Below the pieces are notes generated by a model. That model was not told where the DNA came from. It saw only the letters and a program-made list of their open reading frames with translations, and did no database searches. Made by a program: the position numbers and the translations under genes. From Ga0077527 sp038316355 (GTDB lineage: Bacteria > Pseudomonadota > Gammaproteobacteria > Burkholderiales > SG8-41): a stretch of 15,043 nt of DNA. The stretch covers positions 1 to 15,043 of the forward strand of contig JBBQAO010000085.1 in the NCBI GenBank assembly GCA_038316355.1, read 5' to 3'. Below are positions 6,785 to 13,510 of this stretch, one piece after another. Position 1 is the stretch's first letter, and each line of letters opens with the position of its first letter.

Positions 6785-7093
6785 ATGAAATATTCAATGG
6801 CATTTGCAGCAGTATTGTCGGCCCTGGCTTTGAGTGCCTGCGACAAACCCGTCGTGGTCACCTCTCCTGCAGTAGTGACAGTGCCGGTTCCGGGCCCAGC
6901 CGGTCCGACTGGTGCGACAGGAGCTTCTGGCGCGCAGGCTGAAAAAGGTGCAACCGGGGATACCGGTGCAACCGGCTCCACGGGGAGCACAGGGGCAACT
7001 GGCTCTACCGGCAGCACCGGGGCGACCGGTGATAGCGGCAAAACCGGTGGCAGCACGGTGATCATTGTTCCCCCTGAGTCGCCCGCGCGCTGA
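6785..7093 (+). CDS. Collagen-like repeat lipoprotein (short, Thr-rich form)
   Basis: A 102-residue protein whose ATG at 6785 has AAAGGA (6773-6778) as ribosome site. The signal peptide ends LSALALSAC with lipidated Cys19. The residue after Cys is Asp, the classical inner-membrane retention signal in E. coli, unlike the Ser after Cys in the first collagen-like lipoprotein. A valine- and proline-rich stalk (about 21-37) leads into Gly-X-Y triplets from PGPAGPTGATGASG onward. It has one break (GAQAEKG) and a 9-residue repeat GATGSTGST. Proline is scarce after the start and threonine is high, so helix stability would not come from hydroxyproline-like chemistry; Thr/Ser could be glycosylated as in some Bacillus collagen-like proteins (analogy only). 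The tail is STVIIVPPESPAR. Operator copy G lies upstream and a strong terminator follows. Confidence 0.85.
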   Translation: MKYSMAFAAVLSALALSACDKPVVVTSPAVVTVPVPGPAGPTGATGASGAQAEKGATGDTGATGSTGSTGATGSTGSTGATGDSGKTGGSTVIIVPPESPAR

Positions 7094-7110
7094 ATTTCCT
7101 GAAACGGATG

Positions 7111-7165
7111 ATGGCCGCTTCAACCGGATACAGTTTTATCCGGTGAGGCGGCCATTGTTTTATTT
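7111..7165 (+). terminator. Rho-independent terminator between convergent genes
   Basis: A long stem pairs ATGGCCGC (7111-7118) with GCGGCCAT (7148-7155) and ACCGGATA (7123-7130) with TATCCGGT (7137-7144). TTC/GAG pairing plus one bulged A joins the two blocks, and the loop is 6 nt. A T-rich tract (7156-7165) follows on the plus strand, so it terminates the collagen-like gene. The T tract overlaps the last codons of the minus-strand gene ending at 7160. Confidence 0.85.
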
Positions 7166-7378
7166 CCGGCCGACGGTGACCAGCAGGATAACGCCGACCA
7201 CGATTGCGCCGGCGCTGACGATCAACGGCACGTTGACCGTTTCCTTTTCCTGAACCTTGAGTTCAAGCGGGCCCAGCTTCACGGCGCTGGTTTCCTTGGT
7301 GTAACTGAAACCGCCATAGGCCAGGCCCAGGCAGCCGGCCGCGATCAGAACAAGGGCAATGATTTTTGTCGGATTCAT
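7160..7378 (-). CDS. Small two-span membrane protein, unrecognised family
   Basis: This 72-residue protein starts at the ATG at 7378, preceded by TGGAGA in the minus sense. The first membrane span (KIIALVLIAAGCLGLAYGGF, about residues 5-24) is followed by the polar segment SYTKETSAVKLGPLELKVQEKETVNV, then a second span (PLIVSAGAIVVGVILLVTVG). The motif YGGFSYTKET-x-KLGP-x-EL-x-V-x-EKETVNVP looks conserved in small betaproteobacterial hypothetical proteins I have seen, but I cannot assign a family name. It lies 53 nt downstream of the PqiC-like lipoprotein gene on the same strand, so it may be the last gene of the Mce operon or have its own promoter. An upstream start at 7471 lies inside the previous gene and is unlikely. 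Confidence 0.75.
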   Translation of the reverse strand: MNPTKIIALVLIAAGCLGLAYGGFSYTKETSAVKLGPLELKVQEKETVNVPLIVSAGAIVVGVILLVTVGRK

Positions 7379-7431
7379 CTGCGATATCTCCAAAATGGGT
7401 GAAACATGGATCGGAATAACACGGCTTTGAT

Positions 7432-8076
7432 TTATTTTCCTGATGCTGCACTGCGTGCTGCTTCGGCACAAAAGGCTGAAACACTTTCGAGTACGGTCGC
7501 TACCGCGCGATTGGCCGCGACTACGCCGCCGTAGGTATCATCGCTGCCCGCGGCAACGCTGGCATCAAACTCGCGCCAGGCAAGGACCTGGCGGGTTTTG
7601 TTGTCGACGAAGTAGGCGCGCAGCGTGAAACGCACACGACTGGGCAGGGTGCCGAATTCCTGCTGCAGCCGGATGATTTCGGTATCCAGGCGCAAGTCGC
7701 CCACTGCAGCGCTCGGCGTCAGCAGCACGGCGCGGAATGCCCCGGTGTTTGCGACGGCGGCGACCAGCAGCGGTGCGAGCATGCGCGCCGGCGGATCTAT
7801 CCACTCGCTGTGTGCGAAATATTCGAGTTTGTGGGGTTCGCGCACATAGATGATGCGCGGGCTGGAAAACCCGGCGGTCGCGTGCGGGGGATTGATGATC
7901 AGCGTCGGCGCTGTGGCAGGGGCCACTGCTGCCGCCGTGCTCTGCATATTGTTCAGCGCATAGAAGGCTGGATGTGTTGTTGCGCTCGGATTCAGCGCGC
8001 TGCAGGCGCCGAGGGTGACGAGACACAGGCCGGTGACAAATAACCGGACCCGGCGGGTGACGGATAAAGGGTTCAT
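7432..8076 (-). CDS. ABC-type transport auxiliary lipoprotein (PqiC-like, Mce-associated)
   Basis: This encodes 214 residues. The signal peptide ends VTLGAC (Cys25, Ser at +2), predicting an outer-membrane lipoprotein. The mature part has the pattern of the ABC-transport auxiliary component family related to PqiC: YALN near the start, LIINPPHATAGFSSPRIIYVREPHKLEYFAHSEWIDPPARMLAPLL, then LRLDTEIIRLQQEF and the closing YGGVVAANRAVATVLESVSAFC. These lipoproteins pair with MCE-domain proteins to move lipid across the periplasm. The ATG overlaps the stop of the MCE gene by 4 bp (8073-8076), so they are translationally coupled, which supports one transporter complex. Confidence 0.88.
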   Translation of the reverse strand: MNPLSVTRRVRLFVTGLCLVTLGACSALNPSATTHPAFYALNNMQSTAAAVAPATAPTLIINPPHATAGFSSPRIIYVREPHKLEYFAHSEWIDPPARMLAPLLVAAVANTGAFRAVLLTPSAAVGDLRLDTEIIRLQQEFGTLPSRVRFTLRAYFVDNKTRQVLAWREFDASVAAGSDDTYGGVVAANRAVATVLESVSAFCAEAARSAASGK

Positions 8077-9023
8077 GGTTTTCGCGGCTCCGAAGCAGTT
8101 TCTCCAGGCCCTGGCGGGACCGGGATGCGGCCGAAAAGAAAGCCGCGTGGATCACGCTCGGTCTGCTCGCTCAGCCTGCGCAGTGAATTACTCAGAGTGC
8201 TGAGCTCGCCGAGCAGACGCTCGAGTTCCGGCAATGTTTCCGCGGTGAAGCGTTGGATGTCGGCGCCGGCGGAGTCGACCACTTTGCCGGCACTGGCACT
8301 GGTGCGGACGACCGCGGTGCTCATTTTTTCGACGGCGTCGGCGCTGCGCCCGATACCGTCAATCACCGGGCCGGCCTGGGCGGTTAACCGCGAGGCGTTT
8401 TCGAAGGTACGCGCGGCATGAGTGATCCCCCTGTCGAGCGTGTCCTTGCGCGCAGCGACGGTGCGCGCCACTGCGGCAATGTCGGCAAGCGCGCTTTGGA
8501 ACGCCGCCTTGTTCTCGTCGCTGAGCAGCGCGTTGATGTTGCCCGAGGTGCTGTCCAGTTTTGCCAGCACGTTGGTCAGCACGTTTTCCAGGCGGGCGCT
8601 GAGCGAGGCTTTGGTGCGAATCTCCGGATACTCGTTGCCCGCGCTTGCGGCGAGTGGCGGCGAATCCCGGGTGCCACCGCTGAGTTCTACATAGGCGATG
8701 CCGGTCAGCCCCTGTGTCTTCAGCACCGCGATGGTGTCTTCCTTGACCGGAGTGCCGCGCTCGATTGCGAACAGCAGCCGCACACGTTCCGGATTAACGG
8801 GATCCAGTTGAATATCCCGCACCTTGCCCACGTCAACACCGTTGTATTTGACCGGTGCGTTCAGATTGAGACCGGCAACCGACTCGTCCATGATTGCCAG
8901 ATAGGGAACGTATTTTTTCTGCAGCGTGCCGCCCGAGGCGAGCCACAGCGCACCGGCAATCAGCACGGCGCCGAGCGCCAGCACGAAGGCGCCGACGAGT
9001 GCGTAGTTGACCTTGGTTTCCAT
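8073..9023 (-). CDS. MCE/MlaD-family lipid-transport protein
   Basis: This encodes 316 residues. One N-terminal membrane span (about 8-29) is followed by a single MCE domain (about 38-117) with the typical phrases VAGLNLNAPVKYNGVDVGKV, RVRLLFAIERGTPVKEDT and LKTQGLTGIAYVELSGG. A long alpha-helical region (about 145-295) is likely to be coiled coil and could form the periplasmic barrel or needle. It is anchored in the inner membrane and faces the periplasm, where a hexamer would channel lipids between permease and lipoprotein. The final residues are proline-rich. A 15-nt AT-rich spacer separates it from the ATPase gene; no strong ribosome site is visible before the ATG at 9023. Confidence 0.92.
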   Translation of the reverse strand: METKVNYALVGAFVLALGAVLIAGALWLASGGTLQKKYVPYLAIMDESVAGLNLNAPVKYNGVDVGKVRDIQLDPVNPERVRLLFAIERGTPVKEDTIAVLKTQGLTGIAYVELSGGTRDSPPLAASAGNEYPEIRTKASLSARLENVLTNVLAKLDSTSGNINALLSDENKAAFQSALADIAAVARTVAARKDTLDRGITHAARTFENASRLTAQAGPVIDGIGRSADAVEKMSTAVVRTSASAGKVVDSAGADIQRFTAETLPELERLLGELSTLSNSLRRLSEQTERDPRGFLFGRIPVPPGPGETASEPRKP

Positions 9024-9038
9024 TATAAGTATATGTTT

Positions 9039-9857
9039 TTAAACATTATTTGTATCCCGCGCTTTATCCAGTTGCATTTTCCGATCCTGCGCTGCCCGGC
9101 TGCGCGGGCCTTCGAAAAACGGGCGGATCGCCGGGTGATCCATTTGTGCAAGCTCGGCCATTGAGCCGACGCCTTGCACCTTGCCCTCGGCAAGTACGGC
9201 GACGCGGTCGGCAACCTGCCACAACAGATCAAGGTCGTGCGAGATCATGACGATGGTCAGGCCGAACAGGTCGCGCAGTTTGCACACCAACTGATCGACC
9301 CCGGCGGCGCTGTCCGGGTCGAGTCCCGCAGTCGGTTCGTCAAGAAACAGCAACTCCGGGTCGAGTGCCAGGGCGCGGGCCAGTGAGGCGCGTTTCATCA
9401 TGCCGCCGCTCAATTCCGCTGGATACTGTGCGGCAGCTTCCGGCTTGAGACCGGTCATGGCGATTTTCCAGCCCGCCAACTCATCGATCAGCGCATCGTC
9501 GAGCCGGGTGTGTTCGCGCAAGGGCAGACCGACGTTTTCGCTGACGGTCAGCGAGCCGAACAGGCCGCCATGCTGGAACATCACGCCCCAGCGTTGGCGC
9601 AAACCGAGGGCGTCATCGTCCGTGAGTCCATGCAGGTCGACACCGAGCACCTTGATGGATCCCGAGTCCGGGCGTTGCAGCAGGATCATTTCGCGCAACA
9701 GGGTCGATTTGCCCGAGCCGCTGCCGCCGATCAGTGCGAATATTTCCGCGCGCCGTACCTCGAGATCAAGGCCGTCGTGCACCACATGGTCGCCGAAACG
9801 GGTCGAGACCTTGCTGATCTCGATCACCGGATCGTGCGTATGTGCTTTGTTATCCAT
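9039..9857 (-). CDS. Mla/Mce-type ABC transporter ATPase
   Basis: A 272-residue cytoplasmic ATPase. Walker A is GGSGSGKST (44-52), the Q-loop FQHGG is at 94-98, the signature LSGGM at 149-153, Walker B LLFLDEP at 169-175, and the switch His is His207 (ISHDLD). Phrases such as FGDHVVHDGLDLEVRRAEIF and LFGSLTVSENVGLPL place it with the MlaF-like ATPases rather than generic importers. The ATG at 9857 was chosen because domain homology begins about ten residues later. An in-frame ATG at 9938, two bases beyond the permease stop, would add 27 residues encoded by a GC-rich hairpin element and is less likely. Neither start has a convincing ribosome site. Confidence 0.9.
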   Translation of the reverse strand: MDNKAHTHDPVIEISKVSTRFGDHVVHDGLDLEVRRAEIFALIGGSGSGKSTLLREMILLQRPDSGSIKVLGVDLHGLTDDDALGLRQRWGVMFQHGGLFGSLTVSENVGLPLREHTRLDDALIDELAGWKIAMTGLKPEAAAQYPAELSGGMMKRASLARALALDPELLFLDEPTAGLDPDSAAGVDQLVCKLRDLFGLTIVMISHDLDLLWQVADRVAVLAEGKVQGVGSMAELAQMDHPAIRPFFEGPRSRAAQDRKMQLDKARDTNNV

Positions 9858-9860
9858 GTC

Positions 9861-9908
9861 AGTGCCCGCCCTGCCACCCGCAGGGCACTGAGCGCCCCCT
9901 CGGGGGGC
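9861..9908. repeat. GC-rich double-hairpin element inside the Mce operon
   Basis: Two adjacent inverted repeats lie here: AGTGCCC/GGGCACT (9861-9867 and 9883-9889, with an alternative inner pairing GCCCTGC/GCAGGGC), and GCCCCC/GGGGGC (9894-9899 and 9903-9908). The block fills the gap between permease and ATPase genes. Minus-strand sequence of the form CTGCCCCCCGAGGGGGC is a recurring extragenic element in Burkholderiales-like genomes as far as I recall. Such elements can stabilise or partly terminate operon mRNA. Confidence 0.5.
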
Positions 9909-9939
9909 AGCGTTCGAAGTGAGCGTGGTGGCCTTCATC

Positions 9940-11085
9940 CTAGAGGTCCAGCGCGCTGAATGCGACGGAGAACAGCGCGTCGGCAACAATCACCAGGAAA
10001 ATCGCCTGCACCACGCTGCGCGTGGTCTGGCGGCCGACGCTGTCGGCACCACCCTGGGTGCGAAAACCCTGGAAGCAGCCGACGACGGCGATGATGGCGG
10101 CAAACACGGGTGCCTTGCCGATGCCGATCATGAATGCCGTGACGCTGACGGCTTTGACGAAACGATCCATGAAATCACCGAAACCGACGCCCAGCTGCGC
10201 CTGCGCCATGATCATGCCGCCAAACACGCCGAGCACATCGGCAAACACGGTCAGCAGCGGCATCGCGATCAACAGTGCGAGGATTTTCGGCAGCACCAGC
10301 AGATCCAGCGGCGCGATGCCCAGCGTGCGCATGGCATCAATCTCCTCGGTCACCGCCATGGTGCCGATCTGTGCGGCATAGGCGGAGCCCGAGCGCCCGG
10401 CGATGATGATGGCGGTGATCAGCGGCGCGAACTCGCGCAGCATCGACAGGCCGACCAGATCGGCGACAAAAATGTTGGCGCCGTATTGCCGCAACTGGTC
10501 GGCGCCCTGGTAGGCAACAACAATTCCGAGCAGGAATGACAGCAGTCCGACGATGGGCAGGGCGTCAAATCCGGCGCTGCGGATGTTGTAGAGAATGGGG
10601 CGCCAGCGGATGCGCCGTGGATGCTTGATGCTGCCGGCCAGCGCGGACGCAGTCTCGCCGACAAAGCTGAGCAGCGCCACGGTCTGCTCCCAGGCGGCTG
10701 CAGCGCTCCGTCCCAGACTTTCAAGTCTGGATTCTGGTGCTCCGGCCGGGGGCCGGGCGCCGGTGGAGTTGATCGCCTGCTGCTCGACGACTTCCAGCAG
10801 TTTGGCGAAGTCCGGGTTCAGGTTCTGCATTTGCACGGTGCTGCCTTCGTCGCGCAGTCGTTGAAGAAGTTTGTGCAGGACCCAGGCGCCGGCGGTATCG
10901 AGCGCTTCAATGCCCGAGCCGTTGATGAACAGCGTTGAGGTGGAGGCGTGGCGAGGGGTGCCCAGTCCGGCGCCCAGTCCAAGTGTGCCTGCGCCGATCC
11001 CGCGCGCGGTCCAGGACCCCGACAGCGCAAGTCCCTGCGGCGTCGGATCAGCCATTGCAGCGGATGCCACCGACAAGGAGTCCAT
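9940..11085 (-). CDS. Mla/Mce-type ABC permease with N-terminal STAS domain
   Basis: A 381-residue inner-membrane permease. Residues about 18-105 form a STAS-like domain (GLALSGSWTARGIG, FINGSGIEALDTAGAWVLHKLLQRL) fused to the MlaE permease domain. That domain has the hallmark phrases RRIRWRPILYNIRSAG, LPIVGLLSFLLGIVVAYQGADQL, GLSMLREFAPLITAIIIAGRSGSAYAAQIGTM, VTEEIDAMRTLGI and GGADSVGRQTTRSVVQAIFLVI. In E. coli the STAS protein is separate (MlaB); here it is fused, as is common in other proteobacteria. The start at 11085 is tentative: ATG 11055, ten codons in, is also possible, and the far upstream open frame to 11304 is not protein-like. It is the first gene of the minus-strand operon; operator copy F lies 37 nt upstream of the chosen start. 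Confidence 0.92.
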   Translation of the reverse strand: MDSLSVASAAMADPTPQGLALSGSWTARGIGAGTLGLGAGLGTPRHASTSTLFINGSGIEALDTAGAWVLHKLLQRLRDEGSTVQMQNLNPDFAKLLEVVEQQAINSTGARPPAGAPESRLESLGRSAAAAWEQTVALLSFVGETASALAGSIKHPRRIRWRPILYNIRSAGFDALPIVGLLSFLLGIVVAYQGADQLRQYGANIFVADLVGLSMLREFAPLITAIIIAGRSGSAYAAQIGTMAVTEEIDAMRTLGIAPLDLLVLPKILALLIAMPLLTVFADVLGVFGGMIMAQAQLGVGFGDFMDRFVKAVSVTAFMIGIGKAPVFAAIIAVVGCFQGFRTQGGADSVGRQTTRSVVQAIFLVIVADALFSVAFSALDL

Positions 11086-11121
11086 AGATGGACAAAAGGC
11101 TAATTCAGACGGCTTGGGCAG

Positions 11122-11141
11122 TCTGTGTGGAAGCGTACAGA
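11122..11141 (+). promoter_or_regulatory. Dyad operator, copy F (divergent Mce operon / glycine-zipper lipoprotein)
   Basis: TCTGTGTG-GAAG-CGTACAGA matches 15 of 16 consensus positions. It is 37 nt from the permease start (minus) and 262 nt from the lipoprotein start (plus), so it more probably serves the Mce operon, or both. Confidence 0.55.
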
Positions 11142-11229
11142 AGCTCGGTTGGATGGTTTGGCGACGAACGGTTTGCCCGGGACCAAATCGTCGCCGTCGC
11201 ACTGCTGAAGTAATGGCTAACAGGCCCCA

Positions 11230-11259
11230 GGCAGGGCAAAAAAAGGCAGGGCAAAAAAA
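11230..11259 (+). repeat. Two perfect tandem copies of a 15-bp unit
   Basis: GGCAGGGCAAAAAAA occurs at 11230-11244 and again at 11245-11259 without mismatch. This is a short A-tract duplication in non-coding DNA, probably from slippage. Phased A tracts could bend the DNA between the divergent promoters. Confidence 0.8.
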
Positions 11260-11403
11260 TGATGGCGCGAAAACCCTCCGCGACTGGTCTGATATGAGTG
11301 CCATCGCACAGACTGTTCATGCCGACTGGCGAAAACTCACCAATCACGGATACCCCGGCGTCCAGCGCCCGGACCCCGATTTCAATTAACCTGGAGGTCT
11401 ACC

Positions 11404-11907
11404 ATGAACAAAATCAACAAAACCGGAGTCGCGCTTGGCGCGGCTGTTGTTCTCGTGCTGGCGGGCTGCGGAGCCATGAACGATACGTCCAGTACTTCAA
11501 GCCCGGGAAGCGCCACCCCCGCACCCGTCAATTCAGCTAGCGCTTATTCGGGTTACGGTGTCGTGCAGGCGATCGAGCTCGTGCAGCAAAACACCACGGC
11601 CCAAAGCGGCATCGGTGGCACCGGCATTGGTATCGGTGCGATTGCCGGCGCTGTGGTGGGTGGGGTGCTCGGCAACCAGGTCGGGGGCGGAACGGGTCAG
11701 ACCATTGCCACGGTTGCCGGAGCAGCTGGTGGCGCTTATGTCGGTAATGAAATTGAAAAGCGTCAGCAACAAAAAACCACAGATGCCTACAAGGTTACGG
11801 TCCGTATGGACAGCGGGTCTTACCAGACAGTGACCCAAAACAACAACGCCGGGCTCAGGGTGGGCGACCGGGTGCGTATCGACAACGGTTCCGTGCAGCG
11901 TTACTGA
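11404..11907 (+). CDS. Glycine-zipper 2TM lipoprotein (SlyB/Pcp-like)
   Basis: This encodes 167 residues. The ATG at 11404 has GGAGGT five bases upstream. The signal peptide ends VLVLAGC (Cys22, Gly at +2). After a Ser/Thr/Pro-rich linker comes YGVVQAIELV, a phrase found in SlyB-like proteins. The glycine-zipper double-span region (about 70-115) follows, with GAIAGAVVGGVLGNQVGGGTGQTIATVAGAAGGAYVGNEIEKR patterning in two halves. The C-terminal domain (DAYKVTVRMDSGSYQTVTQ, LRVGDRVRIDNGSVQRY) is the beta-rich tail of the same family. SlyB-type proteins sit in the outer membrane and stabilise it under envelope stress. It is probably co-transcribed with the dodecin gene 49 nt downstream. Confidence 0.9.
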   Translation: MNKINKTGVALGAAVVLVLAGCGAMNDTSSTSSPGSATPAPVNSASAYSGYGVVQAIELVQQNTTAQSGIGGTGIGIGAIAGAVVGGVLGNQVGGGTGQTIATVAGAAGGAYVGNEIEKRQQQKTTDAYKVTVRMDSGSYQTVTQNNNAGLRVGDRVRIDNGSVQRY

Positions 11908-11956
11908 AGATTTGACAGCGCAAAATTCAACACCATCAATAACCAGGGAAATGACC

Positions 11957-12160
11957 ATGACCAGCATGCTTAAAGTAATCGAAGTAATTGCCGAGTCCGA
12001 CAAGAGTTGGGAGGATGCGGCGGCAAATGCGGTGGCCAATGCCGGCAAAACCGTCAAGGGGATAAAGTCGATCTATATCAAGGATATGCAGGCCAAGGTC
12101 GACAAAAACAAAATCGTGAAGTACCGCATCAACGCCAACATCAGTTTCTTGCTCGAGTAA
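11957..12160 (+). CDS. Dodecin-family protein lacking the flavin-stacking tryptophan
   Basis: This encodes 67 residues, beginning MTSMLKVIEVIAESDKSWED and ending KIVKYRINANISFLLE, the full dodecin fold (beta-alpha-beta-beta) at the usual 65-71 residue length. Dodecins assemble as hollow dodecamers that bind flavins between stacked tryptophans. In the flavin-binding class the segment reads DWFEV; the aligned segment here is KSIYI, so the stacking Trp is replaced, apparently by Ser. This places it with Trp-less dodecins such as the mycobacterial calcium dodecin type, and flavin binding should not be assumed. The ATG at 11957 is chosen because AGGGAA (11945-11950) then has normal spacing; ATG 11951 is too close. 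It follows the glycine-zipper lipoprotein gene. Confidence 0.9.
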   Translation: MTSMLKVIEVIAESDKSWEDAAANAVANAGKTVKGIKSIYIKDMQAKVDKNKIVKYRINANISFLLE

Positions 12161-12249
12161 ATGCATGCTGCGGTGCCGTCATTGCCGGTGCCGCGGTTCG
12201 CTGTTTCGGCGCCCGCTGTTCAAATGACTGTTTACTTTCGAATGTCGGC

Positions 12250-12269
12250 TCTGTACGAGACCGTACGGA
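12250..12269 (+). promoter_or_regulatory. Dyad operator, copy D (upstream of the M48 protease)
   Basis: TCTGTACG-AGAC-CGTACGGA matches 15 of 16 consensus positions. It lies in the 216-bp gap after the dodecin gene and ends 107 nt before the protease ATG. Confidence 0.6.
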
Positions 12270-12376
12270 ACCGCTGTCCTGATGTGGTGACAATTCCCCA
12301 GGGTCGGGATATGCGGCGATTTGCGCTGCCTGACTAACGCCAGTAGATGGCACATCCACTTTAACTGCGGCAGGTA

Positions 12377-13207
12377 ATGATGATCACTTTTCGACCGGTA
12401 GTGTTTATGGCGCTCTGCCTGCCCGCCCTGGCAATGCTGGGCGGATGTGAAACCACCACGCAGGGCGGCGCCGTCGGTGCCAATCGCCCGCAACTGATGC
12501 TGGTGTCCTCGGCGCAACTGAACCAGCTGGCCGCGCAAAGTTACGCCAAGCTGAAAGCTGAAGCCTCGGGCAAAGGCATCCTCAATCAGGATCAGGCCAT
12601 GCTGCGCCGTGTGCGCGCGATTGCCGGCCGCATTGAACCGCAGACCCGGGCGTTTCGCGAGGACGCGCCCGGCTGGAATTGGGAAGTCAATGTAATCACC
12701 AGCAAGGAACTGAACGCATTCTGCATGCCCGGCGGCAAGATCATGGTTTACTCCGGGTTGATTACCCAGCTGCGCCTCTCCGATGACGAAATCGCCATCA
12801 TCGTGGGGCACGAGATTGCACACGCCCTGCGTGAACATTCACGCGAGCAGGTTTCGCAGGCAATGGCTGCGCAAACGGCTGTCGGTATTGGTGCCGCATT
12901 GCTGGGCCTGGGTGATGGCGCTGCAGGACTCGCCAACGCCGGTTATGAGGCCCTGATCGCCACCCGCTTCAGCCGCAACGACGAAAATGAGGCCGACCGC
13001 ATCGGACTGGAACTCACGGCGCGCGCCGGCTACGACCCGCGCGCCGGCGTCACGCTTTGGCAAAAAATGATTGATGTCAATCAGGGCGGCCGCCCGCCGG
13101 AGTTTCTCAGTTCCCATCCCGCCGAAGCCAGCCGCGTGAACCAGATCCAGGCGCTGTTGCCGACCGTGATGCCGCTGTATGAGAACGCACGGCGGACCAA
13201 GCACTGA
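12377..13207 (+). CDS. M48-family metalloprotease, lipoprotein
   Basis: This encodes 276 residues. The signal peptide ends MLGGC (Cys24), giving a lipid-anchored periplasmic enzyme. The zinc site is HEIAH (145-149, catalytic Glu146), with the downstream ENEAD (203-207) supplying the third ligand, probably Glu203. Further M48C signatures are NAFCMPGGKIMVYSGLI, LSDDEIAIIVGHEIAHALREH and FLSSHPAEASRVNQI. It resembles LoiP/BepA-type proteases that clear misfolded envelope proteins, but has no TPR domain, so it is nearer LoiP (YggG) in architecture. Two adjacent ATGs (12377 and 12380) follow GGCAGGT. Operator copy D lies upstream. It converges on the small minus-strand gene ending at 13246. Confidence 0.92.
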   Translation: MMITFRPVVFMALCLPALAMLGGCETTTQGGAVGANRPQLMLVSSAQLNQLAAQSYAKLKAEASGKGILNQDQAMLRRVRAIAGRIEPQTRAFREDAPGWNWEVNVITSKELNAFCMPGGKIMVYSGLITQLRLSDDEIAIIVGHEIAHALREHSREQVSQAMAAQTAVGIGAALLGLGDGAAGLANAGYEALIATRFSRNDENEADRIGLELTARAGYDPRAGVTLWQKMIDVNQGGRPPEFLSSHPAEASRVNQIQALLPTVMPLYENARRTKH

Positions 13208-13213
13208 GTTACC

Positions 13214-13251
13214 GAATAATTCTGTAAGTAATTGTTTTTATTTAATTATTC
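13214..13251. repeat. AT-rich inverted repeat between convergent genes
   Basis: GAATAATT (13214-13221) and AATTATTC (13244-13251) are perfect complements around a 22-nt loop containing a run of T. The block is strikingly AT-rich for this window. It lies between the ends of the M48 gene and the small minus-strand gene and overlaps the latter's stop codon. It may act as a weak bidirectional terminator. Confidence 0.45.
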
Positions 13252-13484
13252 TGCATCCCGGTGAAAGTGGACAGTCTTGAGTTTTGCGACGCCGGTGCTG
13301 ATGGGCTGCTTGATTGCGCGATCGGCGAAGGGGGCAACGATGTGGCAGTTGCGCGTCGGCAGCCGGATCAGGAACCAGGGGCCCTCGGCGGTCGTATCCA
13401 CCAGCGTTTTGCCGGCATGCGCAGCGCAGACCAACAATGCCGGGGACAGCAGGATCGCGGCAATGCAATTGGTAAACGCGTCAC
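13246..13484 (-). pseudogene. Small exported protein with an apparent one-base frameshift
   Basis: Read on the minus strand, AGGAG (13494-13490) lies five bases before a GTG at 13484 that opens MTRLPIA. That frame then turns into arginine- and cysteine-rich nonsense. One base away, from about 13464, the frame reads IAAILLSPALLVCAAHA, a textbook signal-peptide core with an AxA cleavage site. It is followed by a 55-residue mature chain starting GKTLVDTTAEGPWFLIRLPT and ending KTVHFHRDAE, with strongly GC-biased third positions. Joining the two needs a single inserted base near 13464-13466. The gene is therefore either recently broken, affected by a sequence error, or started at a non-standard codon. 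I do not recognise the mature protein. Operator copy E is 27 nt upstream, shared with the divergent BON gene. Confidence 0.6.
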
Positions 13485-13510
13485 CGCTACTCCTAAACGG
13501 ATGCCCGACT

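Larger units (their letters stand above)
11086..11403. other. 318-bp divergent intergenic region (Mce operon / glycine-zipper lipoprotein)
   Basis: No convincing gene is seen here. It holds operator copy F (11122-11141), an 8-bp inverted repeat GGCGACGA/TCGTCGCC (11160-11167 and 11188-11195), a 15-bp tandem duplication (11230-11259), and the GGAGGT ribosome site (11393-11398) of the next gene. A 31-codon open frame (11294-11389) precedes that gene but has no ribosome site. Confidence 0.6.

Noticed and set aside
8418..9164. 248-residue plus-strand open frame opposite the MCE gene
   Set aside because: It is fully antisense to a well-supported MCE gene and has no recognisable domain or ribosome site.
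9858..9938. N-terminal extension of the ATPase from an ATG at 9938
   Set aside because: The extra 27 residues are encoded by a GC-rich hairpin element, and ATPase homology begins only after the ATG at 9857.
11086..11304. N-terminal extension of the permease to 11304
   Set aside because: The added sequence is Cys/Phe/Arg-rich without domain character and spans operator copy F and the tandem A-tract repeat.
11294..11389. 31-codon open frame just before the glycine-zipper lipoprotein (possible leader peptide)
   Set aside because: No ribosome site before its ATG and no regulatory codon pattern or attenuator hairpin nearby; kept only as a note.
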